DNA of 53,600 bases from an uncultured Oscillospiraceae bacterium (GCA_910587285.1 CAJULM010000016.1:1-53600), one strand, 5' to 3'; positions 8,002-16,740 are shown, counted from the first letter of the stretch. The notes: generated from the sequence alone by a model not told the origin. Made by a program: numbers and translations.

Positions 8002-8522
8002 AGCTTCAATGGAAACCGCCGGACGGCGCAAAGCTGTGGAAATTGCTGGACCAGTACAAATATGTGCTGATTGTCATTGCCGCGGGCGTTATCCTGCTGT
8101 TGTGGCCGTCAGGAGCGGGCGAAAAAAAACAAAAAGCCGAGGCTGGGGCACAGAGCAGTCAAGAGGCCTTTGACCTGGCGGCTTTGGAGGAAAAGCTTTC
8201 TCAAACCCTGTCCAAAGTAGAGGGGGCTGGGAGAGTGAGCGTGACGCTCACAGTGAAAAGCGGCATGGAGCAAGTTTTGGCGTCGGACCGCTCCACTTCC
8301 GTGACGGAACGGGGAAGCAGCGTGGAGGAGGAGACCGTGCTGGTGGATTCCGGCTCAGGTCAGGAGGCGGTATTGCTGATGCAGCGATATCCTACATTTC
8401 AGGGAGCACTGGTGGTTTGTGAGGGCGGAGACAATGCGGAAATCCGGCTGTTGATGGCCCGGGCGGTGTCGGCGCTCACCGGCATTGGCACAGACCGGAT
8501 CACAGTGTGCAAAGGGGGGTAA
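7998..8522 (+). CDS. spoIIIAG: stage III sporulation protein AG
   Basis: SpoIIIAG assembles a large ring in the intermembrane space as part of the mother-cell/forespore channel. The 174 aa have a short cytoplasmic N-terminus, one membrane helix (YVLIVIAAGVILLLWPSG), a Lys/Gln/Ser linker, and a ring-building domain with LSKVEGAGRVSVTLTVKSG and GALVVCEGGDNAEIRLLM. The ATG overlaps the spoIIIAF stop (ATGA). Confidence 0.92.
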   Translation: MKLQWKPPDGAKLWKLLDQYKYVLIVIAAGVILLLWPSGAGEKKQKAEAGAQSSQEAFDLAALEEKLSQTLSKVEGAGRVSVTLTVKSGMEQVLASDRSTSVTERGSSVEEETVLVDSGSGQEAVLLMQRYPTFQGALVVCEGGDNAEIRLLMARAVSALTGIGTDRITVCKGG

Positions 8523-8556
8523 CGTCCCCAATTATGGAAACTTGGAGGGCAGAGCG

Positions 8557-9156
8557 ATGAGTGTTTGGAAACGAAACGCAGTGGTAGTGGCCATAGTGCT
8601 GTTCGTAGGAGCTGCTGTATACCTGAATTGGTCATACAGCAGCCAGACAGCGGAGGGCGGCGGAAACGGTGAGAGCGGCGGCAAGCTGCTGGGGCAGACC
8701 ACGTTGGTCAATGGAGAGGACGGCGGAAAGGACGCGGCCGGCCAGGCCAGCGATGCGCCAGACGCGGCGGAAAGCAGCGAGCCCGGCGGTACGGTGTCCA
8801 CCGGGTACTTTGCATCGGCGCGGCTGAACCGGCAGCAGGCCCGGGACAGTGCTCTGGATCTGCTCCAGCAGGCCGCCGCCGACGCCAACGCCCAGCAGGA
8901 CGTGATCGATGAGGCAAATGCGTCCATTCAGACGATGGCGGCGCTGACGCTGTCTGAGGCCCAGGTGGAAAATTTGGTTACCGCAAAGGGCTACGGCGAC
9001 TGCGTGTGCTTTATCGGTGACAACAGCGCCAGCGTGGTGGTTTCGTCCACTGCCGATGGGCTGAGCGAGACGGACATTGCCAAAATTTCCGAGATCGTTA
9101 TGGAGGAGACCGGGCTGGCGGCCAGCAGGATTAAAATCATCGAAACAGAGCCGTAA
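8557..9156 (+). CDS. spoIIIAH: stage III sporulation protein AH
   Basis: SpoIIIAH is the mother-cell partner of forespore SpoIIQ, and its YscJ/FliF-like domain spans the gap between the membranes. The 199 aa start with one membrane helix (NAVVVAIVLFVGAAVYLNW). A long Gly/Ala/Ser-rich linker to about residue 80 precedes a folded domain beginning FASARLNRQQARDSALDLL. ATG 8557 lies seven bases after GGAGGG. I could not judge spoIIQ, which is not in this window. It is the last gene of the operon. Confidence 0.93.
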   Translation: MSVWKRNAVVVAIVLFVGAAVYLNWSYSSQTAEGGGNGESGGKLLGQTTLVNGEDGGKDAAGQASDAPDAAESSEPGGTVSTGYFASARLNRQQARDSALDLLQQAAADANAQQDVIDEANASIQTMAALTLSEAQVENLVTAKGYGDCVCFIGDNSASVVVSSTADGLSETDIAKISEIVMEETGLAASRIKIIETEP

Positions 9157-9175
9157 AAGTATAGAAAATACGGGA

Positions 9176-9204
9176 TTGTAATTTGCGGGACAAGGTGATA
9201 TAAT
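9176..9204 (+). promoter_or_regulatory. sigma-A promoter for the Asp23-family gene
   Basis: TTGTAA (9176-9181) and a perfect TATAAT (9199-9204) are spaced by 17 bases. The -10 ends 34 bases before the start codon. This separates vegetative expression from the sporulation operon upstream. Confidence 0.65.
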
Positions 9205-9238
9205 AGCCTCAGCATTGATAGAAGGAGCGTGAGGCGTG

Positions 9239-9607
9239 ATGGCCGAAGGCAAAGAATATATTTCCCATGAGAGTGAGTTGGGCAGTGTCAGCATTTCCGA
9301 GGAGGTACTGGCTGTGATCGCTGCGGCAGCGGCGGTAGACGTGGAGGGCGTGAGCTCTTTGGGGTCCGGGCTGAGCAGTGATGTGACCGCTGCGGCCAAC
9401 CGTAAGGCGCTGACCCGCGGCGTTCGCCTCGCCGTTGAGGATGAGCGGATTACGGTGGACCTGTCCATCCTGGTACGGTACGGCTATGTGGTGACAGATG
9501 TGGCGAAAGCGGTGCAGGATGCGGTGTTCAGCGCGGTGGAAAACACCAGCGGACTGAGCGTGTGCTGCGTGAACGTGGCGGTGGTGGGAGTAACCTTCCA
9601 AAAATAA
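9239..9607 (+). CDS. Asp23/Gls24 family envelope stress protein
   Basis: It is a member of the Asp23/Gls24/YqhY family, small proteins linked to envelope homeostasis and, for YqhY, to acetyl-CoA carboxylase regulation. The 122 aa carry the family core: ISEEVLAVIAAAAAVDVEGV, a Gly/Ser-rich segment, GVRLAVEDERITVDLSILVRYG and VAKAVQDAVFSAVENTSGL. The start could be GTG 9236 or ATG 9239. GAAGGAG lies 8 or 11 bases upstream respectively. It sits directly before nusB, as yqhY does in Bacillus, and has its own promoter and terminator. Confidence 0.9.
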   Translation: MAEGKEYISHESELGSVSISEEVLAVIAAAAAVDVEGVSSLGSGLSSDVTAAANRKALTRGVRLAVEDERITVDLSILVRYGYVVTDVAKAVQDAVFSAVENTSGLSVCCVNVAVVGVTFQK

Positions 9608-9625
9608 AACGGTTGATTTATGGTT

Positions 9626-9656
9626 AGAGCCGGGCGCTGGCCCGGCTCTTTTTTTC
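9626..9656 (+). terminator. intrinsic terminator after the Asp23-family gene
   Basis: A perfect 10-bp stem, AGAGCCGGGC with GCCCGGCTCT, has a four-base loop and is followed by a run of seven T. Confidence 0.93.
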
Positions 9657-9674
9657 GCAAATTGAAAAAAAGTA

Positions 9675-9703
9675 TTTTCTTTTTTCCCCATGGTGTGTAT
9701 AAT
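9675..9703 (+). promoter_or_regulatory. candidate promoter for nusB and the following operon
   Basis: A perfect TATAAT (9698-9703) lies in an AT-rich stretch just after the preceding terminator. The -35 at 17-base spacing (TTTTCT) is poor. It would give a leader of about 75 bases with two small hairpins. Confidence 0.45.
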
Positions 9704-9785
9704 GAAGTGGATATACAAAAATGGGGTGTTTTGCCCCACAAGAGAGAAATGCCGGCAGTCTGTGCCGGGAAAGGATGATTTCGCC

Positions 9786-10241
9786 ATGAACAGAAGCACT
9801 GCCCGCGAAATTGCCGTACATTTTGCCTTTGAGCTGCTGTTTTCCGATGAGACGGCCCAGGAGCTGCTGGATCGGGAGCTGACTCCGGAGGCCTTTGCCG
9901 GACGGAGCCAGGACGAGCGGATGTATGCGCAGTTTCCTGACGAGGGGGAGCGGTCCTACATCGAAACGCTGGTGAAGGGCGTGGGAAGCTGTGGGGCGGA
10001 GCTGGATGGCTATATTGATAAGTATGCCAAGGGCTGGAAATTTTCCCGCATTGACCGGGTGGCGTCTGCCATTATGCGGGTGACCATGTACGAGATTTTG
10101 TATATGCCGGATATTCCCAACAAGGTGGCCATAAATGAGGCGGTGGAAATCTCGAAAAAGTATGTGGACGAGGACATCGTAAAGTTTATCAACGGTATTC
10201 TCGGTTCTTTTGTTCGGGCGGAGCTCCCTGAGCAGGAATGA
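9786..10241 (+). CDS. nusB: transcription antitermination factor NusB
   Basis: NusB binds boxA RNA together with NusE (S10) and supports antitermination of rRNA operons. The 151-aa all-helical protein has the signature N-terminus STAREIAVHFAFELLF and the C-terminal RVTMYEILYMPDIPNKVAINEAVEISKKY... FINGILG region. The frame is open further upstream, but ATG 9786 begins the conserved part and has AAGGA ten bases before it. The following gene starts at this gene's stop, so it is the first gene of a tightly packed operon. Confidence 0.95.
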   Translation: MNRSTAREIAVHFAFELLFSDETAQELLDRELTPEAFAGRSQDERMYAQFPDEGERSYIETLVKGVGSCGAELDGYIDKYAKGWKFSRIDRVASAIMRVTMYEILYMPDIPNKVAINEAVEISKKYVDEDIVKFINGILGSFVRAELPEQE

Positions 10242-10255
10242 GCGGAGGGATGGCG

Positions 10256-11200
10256 ATGGACAAGCAGTGTATCGGTTTTGACACCAGTAATTATACCACC
10301 TCCGCCGCCGTATTTGGCGGGGGAACGGCGGAGAACCGGGGCAGGCTGCTGAGCGTGCCCGAAGGGGCGCTGGGCCTGCGGCAGAGCGACGCTCTATTTC
10401 AGCACGTAAAGCGGCTGCACCTGATGGTGGAACAGCTTCGAGAGGAGGGGGCTATCGGCGAAATTGCCGCCGTTGGCGCCTCCACGCGTCCGCGCGAGGT
10501 GGAGGGCTCCTATATGCCCTGCTTTTTGGTGGGCGAGGGCGAGGGCCGGGCGTTGGCAGCTGCGCTGGGCGTTCCCTTTTTTCCCTGCTCCCATCAGCAG
10601 GGGCATATTGCCGCCGCGGCTTGGTCGGCTCACCGTGATGATCTTATGGACAAGCCTCATTTGGCCTGGCATCTGTCCGGCGGCACGACGGAGCTTTTGC
10701 GTGTGGAGCCCATGGGGCACACGGTACGGGCTGAGGTGATCGGCGGCACCAGCGATATATCGGCGGGGCAACTGATTGACCGTACAGGGGTGCTGCTGGG
10801 TCTGCCCTTTCCGGCAGGCAAGGCGCTGGACGCCCTGTATTCTGAGGCCGATGAGTGCCTGGATTATCGGGTAAAGCTGAAAGACTTGACATTTTCCCTG
10901 TCTGGCATGGAGAATCAGGTGAAGAACCTGCTGGAAAAGGGGGAGAAGCCCGGAAATATTGCGAAGTTTACCATTGATACGGTGACAAATGTGGTGTTGC
11001 GCACCACGCAGGAGGCCCAAAAGCGCTGGCCAGGGCTGCCGGTGCTGTGCTCCGGCGGAGTGGCCTCAAACCGGCAGCTGCGCAGCGCCATGGAGAAGGG
11101 GTGCGGTGCGCTGTTTGCCCAGCCAAAGTATGCCACCGACAATGCGCTGGGTGTTGCGATTCTCACCCGCAGAGCGTTAGACCGGGGGGGAGAGGGGTGA
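10256..11200 (+). CDS. TsaD/Kae1-family paralog (peptidase M22-like)
   Basis: It belongs to the Kae1/TsaD/Qri7 ASKHA-fold family, whose main member helps make the t6A modification of tRNA. The 314 aa begin CIGFDTSNYTTSAAVF. They retain a HxxxH metal site (SHQQGH), SGGTTELL, GGTSDISAGQLIDRTGVLLGL and SGGVASNRQLR. It is shorter than canonical TsaD (about 340 aa) and sits between nusB and xseA. It is probably a clostridial paralog rather than the t6A enzyme. I chose ATG 10256 (GGAGGGA upstream); ATG 10238 overlaps the nusB stop. Its true substrate is unknown. Confidence 0.8.
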   Translation: MDKQCIGFDTSNYTTSAAVFGGGTAENRGRLLSVPEGALGLRQSDALFQHVKRLHLMVEQLREEGAIGEIAAVGASTRPREVEGSYMPCFLVGEGEGRALAAALGVPFFPCSHQQGHIAAAAWSAHRDDLMDKPHLAWHLSGGTTELLRVEPMGHTVRAEVIGGTSDISAGQLIDRTGVLLGLPFPAGKALDALYSEADECLDYRVKLKDLTFSLSGMENQVKNLLEKGEKPGNIAKFTIDTVTNVVLRTTQEAQKRWPGLPVLCSGGVASNRQLRSAMEKGCGALFAQPKYATDNALGVAILTRRALDRGGEG

Positions 11201-12483
11201 ACACCGCCGGAGTTCCTGTCTATACGGTATCTCAGGTAAACGGATATGTAAAGTCCTTAATGGATGACGACCCTCTGTTGGGAGGTCTGCTGGTACAGGG
11301 GGAGGTTTCCAACTATAAATGTTATCCTTCTGGACATCACTATTTTTCTCTGAAGGACCCGCAGGGTTCTCTGCGGTGCGTGATGTTTCGGAGCGATGCG
11401 GTTCGGTTACGCTTTCGCCCTGTCAATGGGGCGCGGGTGGTGGCCTTTGGGTGCGTGTCCGTATTTCCCAGGGACGGGCAGTATCAGCTGTATTGCAGCG
11501 AGCTGCTGCCGGATGGCCGGGGCGCGTTGGATGAGGCGTTTGAGCGCCTGCGCCTTCGGCTGGAGGCGGAGGGGCTGTTTGATGAGGCGCATAAGCTTAA
11601 ACTGCCTCGCTATCCCCGAAAGATTGCTTTGGTGACATCTCCGGCGGGGGCGGCAGTTCAGGATATGCTGCGTATTTTAAGCGCCCGGTGGCCTGCGGCA
11701 GAGGTGCTGGTGGCCCCCGTTCGAGTGCAGGGGCAGGAGGCGGCGGAGGAAATTGCCGCCGCGATTCATCGGCTGAACAACCGGGCGGATGTTGATTTGA
11801 TCATTGCTGGGCGCGGCGGAGGGTCTAAGGAAGACCTATGGGCCTTCAATGAGGAAGTGGTGGCCCGGGCGATATATCTTTCTAACATTCCCATCATTTC
11901 TGCCGTGGGCCATGAGCCGGACGTGACCATTGCCGACTATGTGGCCGATCTTCGGGCGGCGACGCCTTCTAACGGAGCGGAGCTGGCGGTTCCGAATCAA
12001 GAGGAGGAAACGGCGCGGCTGAACCAGATGACAGACCGGCTTGTGCGGGCGCAGCAGCGCTTGCTGAGATTGGCTGGGCAGGAGCTGAATCGATTGCAAA
12101 ACAGCCGGGTACTGCGCAATGCCATGTCTCCGGTTGAGGATGGAAAGCTGCTGGTGGACGAATTGCGCCGCCGCATGAGCCTGGCCCTTCAAAGAAAAGC
12201 CAATGAGAATCGGCAGAGGTTGGACGTTGAGCGAAGGCGAATGCCTTTGGCATTGAAGGGACAGCTGAGCCGGCGGCGCGGGACCTTAAGTCGTTTAGCG
12301 GCGGGGCTGGATGCGATGAGCCCGCTGAAGGTTCTGGGCCGGGGGTATGCCATTGGCCGTCGGGACGGATGCACAGTGACCTCAGTTGAACAGGTGGAGC
12401 TGGGAGATGAGATGGAGGTGCTGGTGTCCGATGGGGTGCTGAACTGTGTGATAAACGGAAAGGAGGAGCGGTCATGGCAGTAA
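11197..12483 (+). CDS. xseA: exodeoxyribonuclease VII large subunit
   Basis: It is the catalytic subunit of ExoVII, which degrades single-stranded DNA from both ends. The 428 aa have an N-terminal OB-fold (VSQVNGYVKSLMDDDPLLGGLLVQGEVSNYK), then the nuclease core with KIALVTSPAGAAVQDML, LIIAGRGGGSKEDLWAFNEE and SAVGHEPDVTIADYVAD, then a long coiled-coil region and a small C-terminal domain (RGYAI). I chose GTG 11197, which overlaps the previous stop (GTGA) and is preceded by a G-rich Shine-Dalgarno. It overlaps xseB. Confidence 0.95.
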   Translation: MNTAGVPVYTVSQVNGYVKSLMDDDPLLGGLLVQGEVSNYKCYPSGHHYFSLKDPQGSLRCVMFRSDAVRLRFRPVNGARVVAFGCVSVFPRDGQYQLYCSELLPDGRGALDEAFERLRLRLEAEGLFDEAHKLKLPRYPRKIALVTSPAGAAVQDMLRILSARWPAAEVLVAPVRVQGQEAAEEIAAAIHRLNNRADVDLIIAGRGGGSKEDLWAFNEEVVARAIYLSNIPIISAVGHEPDVTIADYVADLRAATPSNGAELAVPNQEEETARLNQMTDRLVRAQQRLLRLAGQELNRLQNSRVLRNAMSPVEDGKLLVDELRRRMSLALQRKANENRQRLDVERRRMPLALKGQLSRRRGTLSRLAAGLDAMSPLKVLGRGYAIGRRDGCTVTSVEQVELGDEMEVLVSDGVLNCVINGKEERSWQ

Positions 12484-12695
12484 AAAGGCTGTCTTTCGAG
12501 GAGGCCATGGGCCGTTTAGAGGCCATTGTGGAGCAGTTGGAGCGGGGAGAATGCGGCTTGGACCAATCTTTAAAATTATTTGAGGAGGGGGCCAAGCTGG
12601 CTGGCCAGTGCGAGGAGCTTCTGAATAAGGCGGAGCAGAGGGTGACAATGCTGCTGGCCGACGACCGGGAAGCGCCGTTTGAAGGGGACGATTGA
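12474..12695 (+). CDS. xseB: exodeoxyribonuclease VII small subunit
   Basis: It is the small partner that coats the XseA coiled coil in ExoVII. The 73 aa match the family: LSFEEAMGRLEAIVEQLERGECGLDQSLKLFEEGAKLAGQCEE is a helical hairpin. The ATG lies inside the 3' end of xseA, preceded by AAAGGAGGAGC, so translation is coupled. Confidence 0.96.
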   Translation: MAVKRLSFEEAMGRLEAIVEQLERGECGLDQSLKLFEEGAKLAGQCEELLNKAEQRVTMLLADDREAPFEGDD

Positions 12696-12696
12696 T

Positions 12697-13581
12697 ATGG
12701 AATTTCAGCAGGAATATCAGACGGGGCTGTCTCTGATAGAAAAAGAGCTGAGCGGCTGCTTTATAGAAACGGGATGTAGTGAAAGACTGTGGGAGGCCAT
12801 GCGGTACAGCCTGCTGGCAGGGGGAAAGCGTATCCGCCCAATCCTGACGCTGAAGTTCTGCCAGGCCGTATGCGGTGAAATGGAACCAGCTTTAGACTAT
12901 GCCTGTGCAGTGGAAATGCTTCACACCTATTCCCTGATCCATGACGATATGCCCTGCATGGATAACGATGATTTGCGGCGGGGCAAGCCCACGTGTCACA
13001 GGAAATACGGTGAGTGGCTGGCGTTGTTGGCGGGAGACGCATTGCAGACAGCGGCGTTTGAACGCATTGCAGGATCACGGCGAACCAGCGCAGAGGCCAA
13101 TGGCCGCGCCTGTGGTGTGCTGGCCGGGGCTGCTGGCGCCGGCGGGATGTGCGCGGGACAATATCTGGACATGGTGGACGAGGGCCGGACGCGAAATTTG
13201 GAGCAGTTGATTCAGGTTCACACGCTGAAAACCTCGGCACTGCTGAAGGCAGCCTGCCTGCTGGGGCTGACGGCCTCATCCAAGGAGCCGTCGGCGGAGC
13301 AGTGGGCGGCGGCGGAGCGCTACGCGCAGGAGCTGGGATTGGCGTTTCAAATTAGAGATGATATGCTGGATGTTCAGTCTACCACGGAGGAACTGGGAAA
13401 GCCGGTAGGGTCGGATACGGACAATGGAAAGGTTACATTTGCCACCATTTACAGCTTGGAGGAATGTGCTCGGCTGGTAGAGGAGCATACTCGATTGGCT
13501 GAGGAGAGCGTTGCGGGAGCTTTTGAAGATGGAGAATTCCTTTGTCTGCTGGCAAAGTCGCTGGCGTTCCGAAAAAAATAA
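12697..13581 (+). CDS. ispA: polyprenyl (farnesyl/geranylgeranyl) diphosphate synthase
   Basis: It condenses isopentenyl diphosphate with allylic diphosphates to farnesyl-length products. The 294 aa contain the first Asp-rich motif in HDDMPCMDNDDLRRGKPT, the second in FQIRDDMLDV, and the LLAGGKRIRP substrate-binding arginines. ATG 12697, one base after the xseB stop, has GAAGGGG nine bases upstream. It is in the same operon as dxs, which feeds the pathway. Confidence 0.94.
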   Translation: MEFQQEYQTGLSLIEKELSGCFIETGCSERLWEAMRYSLLAGGKRIRPILTLKFCQAVCGEMEPALDYACAVEMLHTYSLIHDDMPCMDNDDLRRGKPTCHRKYGEWLALLAGDALQTAAFERIAGSRRTSAEANGRACGVLAGAAGAGGMCAGQYLDMVDEGRTRNLEQLIQVHTLKTSALLKAACLLGLTASSKEPSAEQWAAAERYAQELGLAFQIRDDMLDVQSTTEELGKPVGSDTDNGKVTFATIYSLEECARLVEEHTRLAEESVAGAFEDGEFLCLLAKSLAFRKK

Positions 13582-13599
13582 TGCAGGGAGCGAAGGGAC

Positions 13600-14037
13600 A
13601 TGGTAAACAAGATTCTGCTGATCGCAGTGGCGGCCTGGGCGATTGCGCAGGTGCTGAAGCTTTTGATCTCCGTGGCGGTTTACCGAAAATTTGATATTAA
13701 CTATTTGATCACCAGCGGCGGGATGCCAAGCTCTCACTCGGCGCTGGTGTGCGCCTGCGCCACCGCCGCCGCATTTGAAGCCGGTCTGAGTTCGCCGGTG
13801 TTTGCGGTCGCGGCGGTGCTGGCTTTCATTGTTATGTACGATGCTGCCAATGTTCGACGGGAGACGGGAGAGCAGGCAAAGGTGCTCAACTATATTATGC
13901 GTAACTGGAACGAGGTCAAGCCCGAGGAGTTTGAGGATGAGTTGAAGGAACTCATCGGGCACACGCCTTTTCAGGTCGCCATGGGCGGCATCCTGGGCGT
14001 TGCGGTGGGCATTGCGGGCGGTCTGGCTTTTGGATAG
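13600..14037 (+). CDS. divergent PAP2-family (YuiD/DUF212-like) membrane protein
   Basis: It is a small integral membrane protein related to the acid phosphatase/vanadium haloperoxidase (PAP2) superfamily. The 145 aa have hydrophobic segments at about 4-20, 47-62, 66-85 and 125-145. The GGMPSSHSALVCACATA motif corresponds to the conserved SGGMPSSHSA of YuiD-like proteins, and MYDAANVRRETGEQA follows. The position between ispA and dxs suggests a prenyl-phosphate connection, but that is inference. The substrate is unknown. Confidence 0.85.
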   Translation: MVNKILLIAVAAWAIAQVLKLLISVAVYRKFDINYLITSGGMPSSHSALVCACATAAAFEAGLSSPVFAVAAVLAFIVMYDAANVRRETGEQAKVLNYIMRNWNEVKPEEFEDELKELIGHTPFQVAMGGILGVAVGIAGGLAFG

Positions 14038-14087
14038 CCGAGATGACATTTTCATGAAGGGCAATACAAATAGGAAGGGGAGCGTCC

Positions 14088-15926
14088 ATGGTTCCAGAGC
14101 GCTTGAATGAAATCACGGATTTACAGGCCAGACTGCTGTGTGACCAACTGCGTGAGGAAATTGTGGACAGCGTTTCCCAGACTGGAGGCCACTTGGCGTC
14201 CAGCTTAGGCGTAGTTGAGGCCACAGTGGCGGTCCATCGGGTGTTCGACCTGGAGACCGACCGGCTGGTATTTGACGTGGGACACCAGTGCTACGCCCAT
14301 AAAATATTGACTCAGCGGGGCGGACAGATGAACAGTCTGCGCAAGCTGGGTGGGCTGTCCGGTTTTCCAAAGCCGCGGGAGCACCGAGCGGATGCGTTTA
14401 TTGCGGGGCACGCCTCCAACGCGGTGTCCGTAGCCCTGGGAATGGCGCGGGCCAGAACCAGGAATGCAGAGACCTACAGCGTGTTGGCCATGCTGGGCGA
14501 TGGAGCCATGACCGGCGGATTGGCGTATGAGGGCCTGTCGGATGCAGGCCAGAGCGGAGAACAGCTGGTGGTGATCCTCAACGACAACGGAATGTCGATC
14601 ACTAAAAACGTGGGGGGGATGGCGCAGCATTTGGCGCAGCAGCGGCTGAAGCCTCAGTATTTGCAATTCAAGAAGTTTTATCGAAGGGCGACTGGCCGAA
14701 CTGCTGCGGGGCGGGCGCTGTACCGCTTTACCCACCGGGCAAAGCAGGCGGTGAAAAACGCGGTACTGCACTGCAGTATGTTTGAAGATATGGGTTTTAC
14801 ATATCTTGGTCCGGTAGATGGTCATGATGTAAACTATCTAACCCGCCTATTGAGATATGCGAAGGAGTTGGAATGCCCTGTTCTGCTTCACATCAAAACT
14901 GTAAAGGGGAAAGGCTATGCACCTGCTGAGCAAGAGCCGGACCGCTTTCACGGCGTGGGCCCGTTCCGAAGGGAGGATGGCCTACCGTTTGATGCGGGGC
15001 GGGGGGAGAGCTTTTCCTCCGTGTTTGGTCAGACGCTGTGTCAGCTGGTCCAGGAGGGCGAGAATCTTGCCGCCATAACTGCCGCCATGTGCAGCGGTAC
15101 TGGGCTGGACGAGTTTTGCAGGCGGTATCCCCAGCGTTTTTTTGACGTGGGCATTGCGGAGGGCCACGCTGTGGCCATGGCAGCGGGCATGGCAAAGCAG
15201 CGGCTGACGCCTGTGGCGGCAATTTATTCCACCTTCCTTCAGCGGGCCTACGATATGCTGATTCATGACGTGGCCATTCAGGGCCTCCACGTAGTGTTGG
15301 GGGTGGACCGGGCGGGACTGTCGGGGGAAGATGGGGAAACCCACCACGGAATGTTTGACGTGGCCTATCTCAGTACGGTGCCCGGCATGAAGATTTACTG
15401 TCCGGCCAGTTTTGAGGAACTGCGGCAAATGCTGCGCTACGCGGTGTGCAAATGCCGTGGGCCTGTGGCGGTGCGCTACCCCAAGGGTGGCGAGGGGGAG
15501 TTCCGGGAAATGTGCGGCATCGAGGGGACGGCTGTTTTGCGGAATGGCCGGGACATCACCATCATCGCATATGGAACGATGATTAACGAGGCGTTGGACG
15601 CGGCGCGGCGGCTGGAGGAAAAGGGGATTTTCACTCAGGTTTTGAAGCTCAACAGCATTGTTCCGCTGGATATGGATGCCATTGCCGATGGTGTGAGACA
15701 GACTGGGCGGCTTTTAGTGGCGGAGGAGTGTGCAGATTCTGGATGTGTCGGCAGACGCATCGCCGCTGAGCTGACCCTTCGAGGAATGAACGGCGTGCGG
15801 ATGGGGCTGGTCAATTTGGGGGACCGTTTTGTGCAGCATGGGACGGTGGCAGAGCTGCGCCAGCTGTGCGGCATTGATGGGGCGTCCATTTGCCGAAAAG
15901 CGTTGGAGGTGATGGCTGGTGGCTAA
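14088..15926 (+). CDS. dxs: 1-deoxy-D-xylulose-5-phosphate synthase
   Basis: It is the first enzyme of the MEP isoprenoid pathway, condensing pyruvate and glyceraldehyde-3-phosphate with thiamine diphosphate. The 612 aa have the thiamine-binding motif GDGAMTGGLAYEGL... LNDNGMSI, the DVGHQCYAHKILTQR segment, and the pyrimidine-binding domain with DVGIAEGHAVAMAAGMA and GVDRAGLSGEDG. ATG 14088 follows AGGAAGGGGAGCG. It overlaps tlyA by eight bases. ispA lies upstream, and ispD and ispF are a few kilobases downstream. Confidence 0.96.
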   Translation: MVPERLNEITDLQARLLCDQLREEIVDSVSQTGGHLASSLGVVEATVAVHRVFDLETDRLVFDVGHQCYAHKILTQRGGQMNSLRKLGGLSGFPKPREHRADAFIAGHASNAVSVALGMARARTRNAETYSVLAMLGDGAMTGGLAYEGLSDAGQSGEQLVVILNDNGMSITKNVGGMAQHLAQQRLKPQYLQFKKFYRRATGRTAAGRALYRFTHRAKQAVKNAVLHCSMFEDMGFTYLGPVDGHDVNYLTRLLRYAKELECPVLLHIKTVKGKGYAPAEQEPDRFHGVGPFRREDGLPFDAGRGESFSSVFGQTLCQLVQEGENLAAITAAMCSGTGLDEFCRRYPQRFFDVGIAEGHAVAMAAGMAKQRLTPVAAIYSTFLQRAYDMLIHDVAIQGLHVVLGVDRAGLSGEDGETHHGMFDVAYLSTVPGMKIYCPASFEELRQMLRYAVCKCRGPVAVRYPKGGEGEFREMCGIEGTAVLRNGRDITIIAYGTMINEALDAARRLEEKGIFTQVLKLNSIVPLDMDAIADGVRQTGRLLVAEECADSGCVGRRIAAELTLRGMNGVRMGLVNLGDRFVQHGTVAELRQLCGIDGASICRKALEVMAGG

Positions 15927-16740
15927 AAAACGGGCGGACATTCTCATGGTTGAGCAGGGATTAACGGACAGCCGGCAGAAAGCTCAGGCTATGATTATGG
16001 CGGGGCAGGTATATTTCGGAGAGCGCCGGTGTGACAAGGCGGGATTGACGCTGGAGGAGGGCACCCCCCTTGAGATTCGAGGCCGGACTATGCCATATGT
16101 AAGCCGGGGCGGCTTAAAATTAGAAAAGGCGATGGCAGTTTTCCCTGTTGCGCTGACAGGGAAAACTGCTGCGGACATCGGGGCCTCCACCGGAGGATTT
16201 ACCGATTGTATGTTAAAAAACGGCGCGGCCAAGGTTTATGCCGTGGATGTGGGATATGGCCAGTTGGCCTGGTCCATTCGCAATGATCCCCGGGTGGTGT
16301 GTCTGGAGCGGACAAACGCCAGGTATTTGACATCGGAGCAGATTCCGGAGGAGCTGGATTTTGCCAGCATTGATGTGTCCTTCATTTCCTTGGGGCTGAT
16401 TTTGCCGGCACTGCGTCCGTTGATGAGAGCGGACGCAGAAGTGGTGGCCTTGGTAAAGCCTCAGTTTGAGGCCGGCCGGGAAAAGGTGGGCAAAAAGGGT
16501 GTGGTTCGAGATGCGGCCGTCCATTTAGAGGTGCTGGAGCAGTTTTTGCGTCATGGAGAGCAGGCGGATTTTTCTGTAAAGGGATTGGACTTTTCACCAA
16601 TTCGGGGGCCGGAAGGAAATATTGAATATCTGGGATATCTGTGTGCCGGAGCAGGCGAAAGCTTTGGCGGTGACTTAAAGGAACTGGTGCGGAGGTCTCA
16701 TAAGATGCTGAAAGGAGAAGGACATGAAAGTCGTGCTTAG
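15919..16740 (+). CDS. tlyA: TlyA family rRNA (cytidine-2'-O)-methyltransferase
   Basis: It is predicted to methylate ribose 2'-OH groups of rRNA with SAM. The family was formerly called hemolysin A. The 273 aa have an N-terminal S4 RNA-binding domain (RADILMVEQGLTDSRQKAQAMIMAGQVYFG) and an FtsJ-like domain with DIGASTGGFTDCMLKNGA and VYAVDVGYGQLAW. The start is GTG 15919, inside the dxs 3' end. It overlaps nadK by 17 bases. This dxs-tlyA-nadK order is common in Clostridia. Confidence 0.94.
   Translation: MAKKRADILMVEQGLTDSRQKAQAMIMAGQVYFGERRCDKAGLTLEEGTPLEIRGRTMPYVSRGGLKLEKAMAVFPVALTGKTAADIGASTGGFTDCMLKNGAAKVYAVDVGYGQLAWSIRNDPRVVCLERTNARYLTSEQIPEELDFASIDVSFISLGLILPALRPLMRADAEVVALVKPQFEAGREKVGKKGVVRDAAVHLEVLEQFLRHGEQADFSVKGLDFSPIRGPEGNIEYLGYLCAGAGESFGGDLKELVRRSHKMLKGEGHESRA

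Noticed and set aside
8632..9468. A 278-codon antisense frame over spoIIIAH and the Asp23-family gene
   Set aside because: It crosses a promoter and parts of two real genes and has low-complexity composition; a shadow.
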